A stretch of 64,000 nucleotides of DNA, from contig OY482848.1 of assembly GCA_960531495.1 (NCBI GenBank), forward strand, positions 20,873,397-20,937,396, read 5' to 3'. How positions within the stretch are numbered: position 1 is the stretch's first letter; each line of letters begins with the position of its first letter. Below are positions 52,045 through 63,625 of this stretch, in pieces. Both the position numbers and the translations under genes were made by a program. This DNA comes from Zeus faber (Eukaryota > Chordata > Actinopteri > Zeiformes > Zeidae). The notes below the pieces were generated by a model. That model did no database searches and was not told where the DNA came from. It saw only the letters and a program-made list of their open reading frames with translations.

Positions 52045-52861
52045 ATTGAGAACTGGTGTTTCTGTGGGGGCGGGGCACTGGTGGGCTGTTGGGGTGTTGT
52101 TGGCCGGGGGGCAACCAGGTGGGCCCCCTGCCGGCTGGGTTCAGGTTCTGGTGGCTTGCGCCTGGTGCTGGGTGGTCTCTGGCCTGCTTCGACCCGGCGG
52201 GGCTTCTTTCCAGGGGTGGTGGAGGGCCCGCATATCTGGCTGTCTGCGGGCATCGGTGGAAGCTGAAATCCTTGTCCTGTGCCAAACAAACTCGGCTATT
52301 TAGATGGGAGCTTGGGGCTTATGGCCGGGTGGGGCATCTGGGGCCGGTTGCAGTATGGTAGGCTTCACATTTGCGCGAGGTGTTGGTGGGCATGGGTGAT
52401 CCGCCGGCTCACCTGCGGTGGCGGGTGATTCTGGCAGGGTGCAGGTCTGTCGGTGCAGGGACTTGGCTCCGGGCCTATGGTCCGTGCCTGGCATCTACAG
52501 CCCGGGTTCTGTGCCTGCGTCTTATGCCTGCACATAGGGGTGGGTTTTATGTGTGTGCCTCAGGGGTGCAGAGTCTTCTTGCGCTCTCTGGGACTGGTTT
52601 ATGCTCCTACGGCTGTGCGTGGGTGTTGCTCTGCAGGCTCCTGGCTTCTCTGGGGGCTGGGGTGGTCTTCTCTGGCTGCAGGGCTTACCTGTGGTTGTGG
52701 CGTGTCTATACAGTTATGGGACTCATGGGTGACTGCAGGGCCTTTTCCTCTGTATGGAGGCGCTATGATATAATTCCGACCTTTTACACCAGAACTAATT
52801 GGGACTGTGTGCCGTACACTCACTGGTGGCCACAACACACACACACAAACACGGACACACA

Positions 52862-52918
<57 letters not shown>

Positions 52919-53130
52919 CACTTGCTTTGAACTCACCCTCGAACCCAGTCCTGATTACATCCCTCTCCTTCTCTCCCTCATTTACTGTCATAACTATCAC
53001 AGGAAGAGGCCATGTAGCGAATTGCTGCTCCAATTTTCCTGGACATTACTAATGAATTAGTTTTGTTGATAAATGTTGTCATTTCATGTATATAATGTAC
53101 AGTATGTTTACTTTTTCCCATGTTTCCTTT
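52045..53130 (+). repeat. GC-rich dispersed repeat, copy D (long copy)
   Basis: Order matches copy C: 'aactcggctatttagatggg', 'gcttggggcttatggccgggtgg', 'gtgggcatggg', 'gactggtttatgctcc', 'ggtggtcttctctggctgcaggg', 'agggccttttcctctgt', then 'accagaactaattggga', 'tttactgtcataactatcac', 'aggaagaggccatgt'. It extends about 230 bp further 5' than A and B, and a CA microsatellite (52830-52917) has expanded in its middle. The 3' end decays after about 53060. The 229-codon frame running through it and into the CA tract is not a gene. Confidence 0.75.
52830..52917. repeat. (CA)n microsatellite inside copy D
   Basis: Interrupted CA units, pure from 52869 to 52916. Confidence 0.95.
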
Positions 53131-53157
53131 TTCCCCAATATTTTCTTTACTGTGGGA

Positions 53158-53895
53158 GTCTCTGCCCACAGGTAGGGGTTTCGGGAGGGAGATTGAGTCC
53201 TACTTGCCATGGGTTGCTGTCATGGCAAGAGATCATAAAACCTGAACAAAAAGGCTTGTTGGCGAAAACGATCAATGACAAAGAATAGTGCGTTTGGGTG
53301 CAGTAGGAACGACATTCCAGTTTGTCTCCTGGCCGGCTCATGACCCTGTGTGCCGATCCCCTCTGCAAGATAAACAAACTTTACGAAAGTTCTCTGTTCC
53401 AGATTGGACCAACCAGTGCCGCCCGGGCGCTGATTTGGCCAACTCAGGGCAACTGAGCGGCCGCGGGGAAGGGAGCAAGGCTACCGTCTGCAGCCGCGGC
53501 CATGCCCCTTGGTGTGCCACATAACCCCAGTGCCCGAGGACGGCCGGGGAGCCGTCTAGCCAATAGCCGAGTCTCTCTTGCCGTGAGTTGCCAACATGGC
53601 GAGAGTTTTATTATAAAAACTGAACAAAAATGGTTGCAGGCCAAAAGGATAAATGATAAAGAATAGTACGTTTGGGCACAGGAGGAACAACGTTCCAGTT
53701 TGTCTCCTGGTCGGCTGCAAGCCTGTGCATCGATCCCGTCTGCAAGAGAGACAAACATTAGGAAAGCTCCCTGCCGCGGATCGGACCAGTTAACACTGCA
53801 CCTGTGCTGATTCGGCCAACTCGAGGCAGCCTTGCGGTCGCGGGGAAGGAAGCCAATCTGCCGTCTGCCATCTAACCATGCCCCTTGGACTGCCA
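53158..53895. repeat. Direct duplication, period 378 bp (possible LTR-like unit)
   Basis: Unit 1 (53158-53535) and unit 2 (53536-53895) share 'ctgaacaaaaa', 'agaatagt.cgtttggg', 'ttccagtttgtctcctgg', 'tctgcaaga', 'ggccaactc', 'cgcggggaag', and 'catgccccttgg'. tttgtctcctgg starts at 53321 and 53699, exactly 378 bases apart. A third, diverged copy is at 45385-45550. The units could be LTRs with no interior or a tandem repeat of a non-coding element. No primer-binding site or polypurine tract was recognised. Confidence 0.75.
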
Positions 53896-56800
53896 CATTT
53901 ACTTTCTCAGCACAGCTTTTTTTGGAGCCTGCCAATTAACATTTCAGTCAATCTTGAATCTTGGCTTTATTGCTCCAGAGCAGCAACCCCCAGGTGGGTG
54001 ATGCCAAGAGTCTGTATAATCTTAGTAAAAAAAGAAAAGCTGATTTTGTTCCTGGTATTTCCCAGTATGGAATTCATGGACCAACCATTCCCATTCCACG
54101 CAAGGAATGACAACATGGTAATGCACCTTCTGCAGCTCAGTGACTAAACCCCCATATATAAAGAAGCTCTGCGGGAGGTCCATTTTGCCTGCAGCAATGA
54201 AACTCTACAACCTCACTTGATCTAAGTGATCACAGTCAGACTCGGTGATGCAGAAACATTTTCAATCCCTGTTGGAGGCAGACATATACAGTATTGTGTC
54301 TATATATAGTTAGATATATCGTTTTTTTAATGCAGATGGTTATTGTCGGTGGTATTGTGCCTAATCTGGAGTGTCCAATGTTCTCTTCCTGCGGCTGATA
54401 CCCTCCAAATTCTCTCTGGAACGAAATAGATATATAGGTATATGTATGAATTGGGAATCTCTATTAAAGAGATAAGAGAAGATTATAAAGGTGTAGATAC
54501 ACCTCTAGGCATTTATTGATTTTAATCCAAATGGTATGTTCTAAGTTCCCAGGGGACCGGCGTAGCACCTGTGGGAGTTTGTCAAACAGGACTCCAGAGG
54601 CTTATGGTTTTTCCGAGGAAAGAAAATGTATGAATGAGTGATGTCCTTTGGGAGAAGAGAGGGGACGATTATAAGACAGTCAAGTTGGTTCGCTTGTAGC
54701 GGGACAGTTCATGGTGTTCAAGCCTTATAACAATTGGTAGAGCTGAGGTTTCAAAATGACACAGCCATGTAAATGTTTTATATTAAAACAATAACCACAA
54801 ATATGTTCATAGAAAAACATTTTAAGTTTCATCTAACTGTTTTAATTTAAACATCCATAAAAGAAACCCCTTTCAGAATAAAATGTTAAATTACTTTGCA
54901 GGTAATTTATACAGTAGAACACATACCAGTGTCTCTGATAGGAATTAAACATGACTCCAGTTGAAGGCAATTTACCATCTTCTCAGAGGCCACATTTGAA
55001 AGTTTCCACTGAAAGAAGGTTTTAACAAAGGAGGTGGAACACACAAGGTAGCATTGCATGGCGGTATCTCCAGCTGGGGCCTTGAAGATCTCAAATTCTT
55101 GTTTCTCTCAAAGAAAATAGGTAAACAGATTGGAGGTGCAGGCTCAAAAGTTCAATAACATTTCTGCTAACGAGGCAGCAAAAGGAAGATTCAGATCCCT
55201 GCCTTTGTCGTCAAATAGGTAAAGTAATTATGATTATTTTTTGGTTTGAGAATAAATCCATGCAACATTTTAAGCAATGAGAATTTAAGCCGAGGTCACT
55301 TGCATCATAGGTCATAGTGTGTTGTGCATAATTGCATGATTCCTGTGAGATGGATGCCTGAGATAATGATTGTTTCCCACTTTTTACCCCTAAGTGCAGT
55401 GAATGATACACTAGCTTTAAATATAAAAAAAATGGATCTGCATTAACAGTGTTATGAGTTAAGCATTCACCTAAAAAGTATACACATATCTGCGATTATA
55501 TCTGTGTAATTGTGAGAAAGGTGTAACTTGTGAATGAGGAGATAATTATTGGTTCAATATATTTGAGAGTGTAATAGAAGACAGGAGATGTAGCAGACAC
55601 AATCAGCCGTCCATTATGTGCTCTGGGTGAGCAGTGCAAGGTGGGAAAACAGATCAGACTGGGTATTTGCAGCTAAGTGGAGATGGCGACCAGACGTGGT
55701 GCAGACACGTATATGAAGGGCCTAGTTACTCCTTAAAAACACTGAGGTCAGTGACAAGTCAGACACATTATTTAATGTGAGTGGGCCCGATGTTTGCCGC
55801 TTTCTGGGTGCCTCTTCCTTGCTCATCAACGTGCACTCACTGAGGGTGTAAGGAGAGCAGAGACAGGAGAAGCAATTGAGAATCCAGCCGTCCTGTGGAG
55901 GACAGTGCACATTCTATGGAACAGAGAATTTGGCCCCCCAGTAGAATAAAATAACCTGTGGAAGAGCCTCTGTTGAGCGACAGAGCAGGCTGTTGCTCTT
56001 TTTCCTTCTTCCGCTTCCCTTTGTGGGATGGGTGTAAACACAAAATGCGGGATGATTATTTTGAGTAAGGTACACTTGGATAGCCCTGGCATCACCATAC
56101 CAATTCACAAATGTGTGTTTGTCTGGAATCTCTCTTCATTATTTCAATTCCAAGGGGAGTTACCAACGGGCGCAGACTAAAACGTCTCTGGATGTAATTG
56201 GATAGACCTACCACCAATCAGAACAACAAAATGTGTGACGTAGTGCTGAACGAGTGAGTTGGTAAATTTCACTTTACCAAATCTGATCAGAAGTACAGCA
56301 AACATATATTTCTTATCAACAAAAGCTTTTTTAGAGAAAATATACCATCCAGTTTGTTTAATATTGTCTCGATAGCGGATTCAGCAGACAGTTCTACATC
56401 AGCGGCAGCCATCTTGGTAAGATGTGTCAACGACTCTCCTCTGCATTGTCGTATCAAACCCGCCCAATATTATATAGACGGTTGGCATCAGTCGAACCCT
56501 GGCAAGGTTTGGGGGAAATCTGTTTGAATGGGAGGGTGGCCAGATGTATTCTGCAGAGCATATTAAGCATGAGCTTACAGATTTGTCTGGTTCTCAGGAT
56601 AACTGAGAGAAATTGAAGGCTGAAACTGTTAGTTGCCCTTCTGCAGAGTTCTGTGGAGTCCAAAAATGGCCTCCATCTCGACCATTCTTCAGATAAAGCC
56701 CCACCATGAAACTAGTTTCACTGCGATTGCAATTAACCCAGTTGTTACATCTGATGAAACTTGGATACAGTGCAACTGCTCCAAAGACCTAGACAGGATC

Positions 56801-57956
56801 AGTCAACTACCCTCTCCAGCTACTTTAGGGTGGGTCATTTTGACTTTCCCTGTGGGTGTCCTGATCCAGAACCTAGGATTTGCTGGTGCCCAATTGTGGA
56901 AATTAAAGCAATAGGAGTCAAGATACCGTTTGTGCTTGATACAGGTGACCCTTAGCCATTCACCATTCCTTTCTAAGAAGTGGTTTGGACATAACTAGAA
57001 ACTAGACAGAATGTGTTGTGTGTGTGTTCACATGTTGACAGTAAAAAAAAGTTATACCTTGTGTTATTGCGGACCAGGAGATGGTTATTGGGAGAGTGGC
57101 TCGAACAAGTTGCCAGGTTCTGATAAATGTTGGGAAAAAAGAAATCATTTGCGGTGACATTCATTTTGGCACTAAACCTTCCTGACACGTTTCTGGTCCC
57201 TTTTGGATGTTTATTTTAAAGCACAGGGCTCGATAAGACTAAAAGGGCAAAAGACTAACTTGCGTTCAGTTCACAAGTGTTGTCTGCCATATTCAACTTT
57301 GGCTGAGGTAAGCCTTCCATTGCTGTCCACTTGAACACAAAACAGTGAATGGATTAAAAATTGATTGCAAATTTGCTCCATTGATTAGATACTCATACAT
57401 GTTAATGAGGAGAGAGTCTTTACAGTTGATGATAAATGCTGGGACAAGACCAAGACTTGTTGTGCATGAAAACAACCAATTACTTGTGGAGATTGATGTT
57501 TCAGGGAGACATGCCGACCGAACCCCTCTTGAAAGCTGCCACCAAAGGGATAGCTTTCAAGATAGATAAACAAGTAGAGGAAAGCATTTCCCATGTGCCA
57601 AACATTCGTCCAATATAAATGGCCTGGTCCTTACTCCTTTGGCATAGTTTTGGATCCTGGCAAAATCCATGGCAAATAGGGTCTGATCCAGAAGTCCTCC
57701 AGAATGGTTTGATGTTAGTTCAATTGGGGTGGAGAAGTCAGAGCACCATCCAGTTACTGTCCTAAGGGGGAGAGGGTTTGTCCAAGGAGGAACAAAGGAC
57801 CTTGGATAATCTGCTTCAGCAGTAGTGTGTGGTATTCCACAAGAAAGATAACACCTGACCAGTCTCCTTGAGCAAATATTGTGGTATGGCGTTGTTTCGT
57901 CTCTTGTGTATTCCAATCTATTGCTGACGAGTGGCTTATGGCAGGTTGCTGTAGGG
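53896..57956. other. Mostly non-coding stretch
   Basis: No gene recognised. 56400-56610 ('gtgtcaacgactctcctctgc...ccctggcaaggtttgggggaaatctg') resembles a repeat I have seen in fish genomes but cannot name. 56840-56955 has a frame ending VKIPFVLDTGD, superficially like a retroviral-type protease active site; support is too weak for a call. 57290-57620 and 55700-56110 contain short frames without motifs. Confidence 0.45.
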
Positions 57957-58317
57957 CAGTGATTCCCAACCTATGGGCCGCGGCGCACTGGTGGGCTGCA
58001 GGGGTATTGCAAGTGGGCTGCCAAATCATGGGCAAAACACATCGATTTTATTGAAAAAAGAAATAAGAAATTATTCATTACAAAAACGTTTTTTTTTTTT
58101 TGTTTTTCTTAAGATCATTTCATGGAATTTTTTCTTCAAAACCTTCAAAAATGCTCCTATCGATCACTGATCGATAGGAGCTTTTGTTAGGGCGTACAAC
58201 GTCCAAGCCGGACCATGATCTACGTGTACCTGGACATTTTTGCACTTGTGGTGATAATGAAAAAGGATTGTTGGCTAGCGTCAGGCACACTGAAAAGGAA
58301 AGAAGCTATTAGATCAA
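57957..58317 (+). mobile_element. hAT-like transposon left end with subterminal palindrome
   Basis: cagtgattcccaacctatgg, then 'gccgcggcgcactggtgggc', is the typical CAGTGGTTCCCAACC-type end of hAT elements. A 13-bp perfect hairpin follows at 58153-58181. The element appears to be cut by the Rex1 piece at 58318, and no transposase is visible. Confidence 0.6.
58153..58181. repeat. 29-base perfect palindrome (13-bp stem, 3-base loop)
   Basis: gctcctatcgatc, loop act, gatcgataggagc, followed by TTTT. Unusually strong for this A+T-rich region. Confidence 0.93.
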
Positions 58318-59310
58318 CCTTGGTGCTTCGAGAGGCTGATTAAGGATCACATCTGCGCCTCCCTCCCCCGCACATTGGACCCACTGCAGTTTGCGTACCG
58401 GCCGAACAGATCCACGGACAATGCGGTCTCCCAGGTACTGCACACCATGCTGATCACCGACAACGATGGGAAGGCCTACCGTGAGGACAATAGCTCACTC
58501 CTGAACGTCAGCAAAAAGAAGGAGCTGACTGTGGACTTTAGGAGGGGATTACAGGCGCCGTTGGTGATGAATGGGACTTCTGTCAACAGGGTGAGCAGCT
58601 TCAAGTACCTGGGAGTCCACATCATAGATGATTTAACATGGACTTTACATACAGACACTCTGATGAGAAAGGCAAGAGCCTCTGCAATCACACAGCGAGG
58701 ACAGAGGGACTGAGATGGAGTTTCTTCTCGCAAGCCATCAGGACTGTCAATGCTGAACTCACCAGGGGTCCTTACAAAAAGCACTGAGACACTCACACAG
58801 GCCCCACTGCCTTCTGTACTGTATGTAGCATACTGTACTGTACTGTACCTCATACTGTATCACTGTTCTGGGTTACTGCATACAATATGCTGTAATGCTG
58901 TTCTGTTCAGTGTTACTGGTTGCTGTGTGGTACTGTTGTATACTGTATTCATTATCTCCATACTCACTTTATTCACATGCACTTTACTGCACAAATCTGT
59001 ATATACAAATTGCATATCCCATAAACATAACTCTATTCCCTTCTATTTTGTATCCCCACTTTGTATTATCTTTTTGAGTCTCATTTTATTTGTATTTTAT
59101 TTAGCATCACGTTGAGTGAGTTTCAGTTAGTTAGCTAGGCAGCAAAAAGGTTAGCTATTATGTTCGGTTTAGTAACTATTGTGCACAATCTCCGGGTACT
59201 TTGCAAAGATATTTCACTGCATATATGTTTGAACGTATGTATATGTATGTGACAAATACATATACATAATACCTCTTGAATCTTAAATCTTGAATCTTGA
59301 AATTGTCCTC
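58318..59310 (+). mobile_element. Rex1/Babar-like LINE, 5'-truncated and internally deleted
   Basis: Covers the start of the reverse transcriptase, a deletion, the connection region, a 3' untranslated region with tactgtatgtagcatactg, and the shared end 'atttcactgcatatatg', 'gtatgtgacaaata', then (TTGAATC)n. The family name is by memory of the protein and the 3' end. Confidence 0.78.
58321..58713 (+). pseudogene. Rex1-like reverse transcriptase with catalytic core deleted
   Basis: The frame reads WCFERLIKDHICASLPRTLD, PLQFAYRPNRSTDNAVSQVL, HTML, then jumps to TDNDGKAYREDNSSLLNVSK, KKELTVDFRRG and SFKYLGVHIIDDLTWTLHT. In intact relatives about 100 residues lie between these two parts, including the [F/L]xDYSSAFNT and FADDT catalytic boxes; here both are gone at about 58460. 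After RKARA the frame is disturbed by an indel, and the usual ending (SFFSQAIRTVNAE, from 58719) is in another frame. No activity is possible. Confidence 0.8.
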
Positions 59311-59329
59311 ACATGGCCTGGTCAAAATT

Positions 59330-59720
59330 GGCCAGGAATAACACCAAAGTGGCGATTCTGTCCATCAACTACAGTTCCGTTTTCAACACCATAAACACTA
59401 CAAGCCCATCCTCAAGCTCAGAAATCTGGTTCTCAACAACAGCCATTGCAGCTAAATTCTGGACCTTTTGATGGATAGACCCCAGGTGGCACCTATCACG
59501 TTCAACACCTCCTCCACAATTTCTGTCAGAGTTGTGAATTCATCCCACTGTCCCTGTTTACCTTTGCTTGCGTGGCCACACACAGCTCTGATTCAATTAT
59601 AGAGATTGAAGATGTCACCGCAGACAAGGCAATTTCCTTGGGAGAAATTCCTTGGGCGTTTTTCACTGTTTGATGACTGATTTGAAAATCACCAACGGAT
59701 TTGGAGGTGGCATTAGCAGA
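59330..59720 (+). pseudogene. Second Rex1-like fragment holding the catalytic region
   Basis: In shifting frames: KVAILSINYSSVFNTI (about 59348), LDLLMDRPQVAPITFNTSST (about 59460) and LFTFACVATHSSDSIIEIED (about 59560). These follow the order of the reverse transcriptase palm of the same family, where relatives read IDYSSAFNTI, LDFLTDRPQVV..., CVATHSSNSII.FADDT. The FADDT box reads IEDVT here, so the catalytic pair is altered. This is just the part missing at 58460, but placed downstream of the 3' end, so it is a separate insertion or a rearranged piece. Confidence 0.65.
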
Positions 59721-59940
59721 ATCAGCATTATGAGGTAAGAGGTCTGCGATATGATGCAACTCAGGAGACCCAAAGATCACCCTTTAAATTTCCCCTCAAT
59801 TAGAATTCAAGTCCAATATGCTCAACCTCATTATGTAATTCCATTGATTTTCAACACACATGGTCAGGAAAAATCATGTTACATTTGTTTAAAAAAGCAT
59901 AGTGACAGTTTAGCATAGTGCCATGCAATTGGGTGGGAAT
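59721..59940. other. Short non-coding stretch
   Basis: Nothing recognised between the Rex1 fragment and the piggyBac-like end. Confidence 0.5.
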
Positions 59941-60590
59941 TTAACCCTGTAAAGCCCAAATTTAGAAAACAATGAGCAAACATTTTTTGCACCTTTCAGA
60001 TATTGTTGTAGGATTCCTCTAATGAAGAAAGAAATAAATGGTTTTTTTTTTTACGTTTTAGTGCATTTTCTAGGAAATTATGTAATATTGCAACGTTGGG
60101 ACTAGTTGGGAGCAGAATTTCTGTATTTGTACTGACATTGTCTGAACAAATATACAGAGCAACTATGGGTTCATTTGCAGGGCTGATTGCTTATTTAGCC
60201 CCATAACAGTATAGAGTATATCATGAATAATAATCACACAACAGTCAAATTTGTTATGAATAATCATTTATTAATAAAACATTTAATTGTATTTACAAAA
60301 CTAAATGTCATCTTAGTCCCAGTGTTCAGCCATGTCCATTTGCAATCATAGGTCCAAATACAGTTATTTTGAAAAGCAAAGACAAACATTACACTAGCCT
60401 CATAACGTGTTGGCTTATCCTTTATTGCAGTGTCGACAGTGTCCTCTCTTCGTCTTCACTGGGAAATGTGTGATTAAGTCCTTGCGTACATCACGTGGGT
60501 GGTGTACAGATGATCTATTGGCTTGGACCCTGTTTGGTGGACTCCCATCAGCCAAGGATGGTCTCTTCTGAGCATTCACACAAATTCAAA
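59941..60590 (-). mobile_element. piggyBac-like element, 3' end only
   Basis: TTAA at 59941-59944 is followed directly by ccctgtaaagccc, fitting the piggyBac rule of a TTAA target and an end beginning CCC. About 470 bp further in, on the minus strand, lies a transposase C-terminal tail (next entry). So 59941 would be the 3' terminus. A matching GGGTTAA-type other end was not found to the right, so the 5' portion is probably missing. Confidence 0.55.
60415..60580 (-). pseudogene. piggyBac-like transposase C-terminal remnant
   Basis: The minus-strand frame to a TAA at 60415-60417 reads NAQKRPSLADGSPPNRVQAN, then RSSVHHPRDVRKDLITHFPV, then KTKRGHCRHCNKG. HFPVKTKRGHCRHC is the lead-in to the cysteine-rich C-terminal zinc finger of piggyBac transposases (HxP...R..CxxC). 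The stop comes after the first two cysteines, so the finger is incomplete. The DDD catalytic region upstream is not seen. About 55 codons. Confidence 0.6.
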
Positions 60591-63505
60591 CAAATTGACA
60601 CAATACTGTCTGGCTAGCCTATTACTCAATTTATCATCCTAAAAGGCATGCATGCATCTCCCAGAACACTTACAGTTCCACATTCAGGAACATTCTCACC
60701 TGTCCCTGAACAATGCAACAAGTATCGCCCAAAACATTCCAGAACAATCAGAGCCCGTTCCGGCCAAACGCAATAAGCAGCTATTTTGACAAACAAAAAA
60801 ATCCCAGGAAAAAAGCCCAGGATCAAGTGAAATGTATTTTTTTTAACTAATAAGATACAGATAGAGGTTCAAATACTGCAACCATAAATATATTTTTTAA
60901 TTGATTCAATTCTGGCCTAAACTTTTAACAGAGAAAACACATTAAGAACTTAATCATAGTGAATCATCAAATAAATTGTTTATATTAATATTTTTATTTC
61001 CACGTGAGAAGTGCAATGTCCCCATATAATGTGTAAGGTGCACATGCTACAGTATTTTGACTAGCAACCTCACCCAAACATGTAGAATTGCGACACACAC
61101 ATAACAAGCTCACAATTGAATCAAATGAATATATTCCACAATAACTAAATATCTACATGTTCTAGACATACTAATAATCACAGAAACAAATATTTAAGGC
61201 ATTTTTCTCACTTGAATCTTGACAAATCCAGTCCAATAAAACAGACTTTCTTGAAGGAAAGTTTGCAGGTTGTGAGTTCATGGCCAGATAGCCTTTAAAT
61301 ACATTTACTTTCCAATGGCACTGCAAGGATAAGCAATAGTACTCATTGACTATGTAAATGTGTACTGTGTCTTAAAATAACAAAACAAACATTTACAGAT
61401 ATTTTTTAAGGAAAGATAAAAGTGATTATCAGAAATTATTATTGTCATTTTGCAACTGTGGTCCTTTTAAATGTCGGGTTCTCATGATTTGTTTTTACAG
61501 TTGGACACTGTTATTTTATAATGTTAATTATACCTATCAATTATTTCTCTGTTCCTTTACACTGGTACAAATGATGATAGACGCCTGAAGACCAAAGTAT
61601 TTCATTGCCAGAAACGACTAGTACTCACTGTAGACCCATTGTTAGTGCATTTGACAAATACAACTTTTAAACTTGATTTGCTTCATGCTTAAGGGTCAAA
61701 TCTGACCTACTTTGCCTTAAAAGGCAATTAGGATGAATGCAGCTGAGTAAACATTACTCTCCATTAAAATCATGTTGGTGAATAAGTGTCATAACATAGT
61801 TAGGCCATGTGTCAAATGGGCCCAAATAAGTATGCTTCTTATTCGGATTTAAACACTTAATCCAAATAAGTGTTCCAGTTAAGCACAAGAATATTTGCTT
61901 GATTTCAATAGAAACTCAACACTAAGGAAACAAGACAGGACGATCGTACCACCTTGGAATGAACAAAGATGAAAAAGAATGAATTAATTAGAATGTGCAT
62001 AAATTGCCAATCGCGGCAATTAAAATTCATGTATGTTAAAAATGGCATTATTAATTTAAAGTGTTTAAAACACTTCTTGATTTGCCGTTATCCTTTCATT
62101 CTCTGATGTTTCCCATTCAACAGGGCACCCATAAAATATAGATGGCTCTGACCTATTTAAGCCTGGCGAAAAGGAGGTTAAAACAAATAAGGAGCAATTT
62201 CATTCTGCTGTCGTGCTGCTTCAGTTCCCACCGTGGCGGGGTCTCTTTGCACAGACGGAATTGCCGTTTGGTTTTAAGAGTAATTAGAAATCCTTGTAGT
62301 AAAGAGGTCTTTGTCCCTTCATTTGCGTCCCCTTAAATGGCCATTTAGGGAGCAATTGTACTTTCATTTGTCCCGATGCGACTCTCTTCCACAGAAAGAC
62401 ATAATTAAAAAGGAATTGCTCAAAAGGCAGATTGGAGAAGCAGAAAAGGGGGAACTGAGCGAAGTAGGTTTGTGTCAGTCTATATGCTTAATTTACCGTG
62501 CTCGATGGGATGTCATCCAGCCCTGGATGTGGTGATCATCTGCAAGGACAAACCAGGAGGCCAAGGAAGCCCATACTACATATTTCATTTAATTCTGAGG
62601 TCTTGCTTTTAAATTGTTTTAAGATGTGTATAAAAGTGAATCACAATAAAGGTATTATGTCATCTGCACAAGGCCTGCACTATAAAACAGCACCATAGGG
62701 AATCTCTGTGAAAACAGCTGATTTTCCCTTTATTGTACTCACTACCTATTATTTAACATGTGTCCCCTTCCTGAAAAAACTATATTGGATTTGTGCTGTT
62801 GATTTTACTGGGGATTTTAATAATGTCTTTTCACCTTAGCCCCTGTGGATATGTTATACAAACACAAAAGGTGCTACCTTTTTTGTTCCCGAGCCACAAG
62901 TAACGCTTGAAAAGATGACCAATTAATGAGGATGTCTAAAACTATTCCATTTGGTACTTAATCATGCGCACAAACCAATAGTACAATACATCCAACTCAC
63001 ACTGCGGGAATACAATGATTTCTACCAATTCTTTTTGTTATTTGTGATATTACTCCACTGTGTTCTCTAGTGTTTGGAACTCTGTCTCTTTTCACTGAGC
63101 CGGATCCTTTAGCTCAGCTCAATTACAGTATAAGAGGCTCTTACGACTCAAAGCCACTGGCCAACTCTAATTCTCAAATTCTATGAAATATTTTGATATG
63201 GGTGCTGTTTGTTTGAGCACATCTACATACCACTTCAGCTAATTCAAACTTGCCAGGAGCCAGAAAATTGGCATATACTGTATGTTTTATGACAACTTTT
63301 AATGCATTTTTACCTTTTACTTTTTCCCCAACGCAAGCACAATTTTCTTTTGCTATTGTGATCTCAGTCGCTAAGCAACAACTCATAACAAAACAAACTA
63401 TGGCAAGCTCTCAGGTAGGTTAACTTTTCGGCAGGATTCCCTGAAGGTTCATTAACTTTGCACGGATACTGACAGCAGCATATGTACCCGTTCCAGTTAT
63501 ATTCA

Positions 63506-63528
63506 TTTTTTTTTTTTTTTTTTTTTTT
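63506..63528. repeat. Poly-T run
   Basis: About 23 T. Confidence 0.9.
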
Positions 63529-63564
63529 ACATTTTGAAATAATTAATTAAATTAGAGATTAGAT

Positions 63565-63625
63565 TTACGACTCAGAGCCGAATGGAGTCACTCATAAAGA
63601 GGCAAATCTCCAAGAAGAGAAATTT
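63565..63625 (+). mobile_element. Scrap of the TAGTGATG MITE (right part)
   Basis: 'cgactcagagccgaatgg' and 'aaagaggcaaatctccaaga' resemble 50605-50700. Confidence 0.35.

Noticed and set aside
52371-53060. 229-codon plus-strand open frame
   Set aside because: It runs through the GC-rich repeat copy D and straight into a CA microsatellite (poly Thr-His). The frame exists because stops are rare in this composition, and no protein motif is present.
56840-56955. Retroviral-type aspartic protease remnant (VLDTGD)
   Set aside because: A lone DTG after a hydrophobic stretch, with no second protease motif, reverse transcriptase or LTR nearby. The frame stops two codons later.
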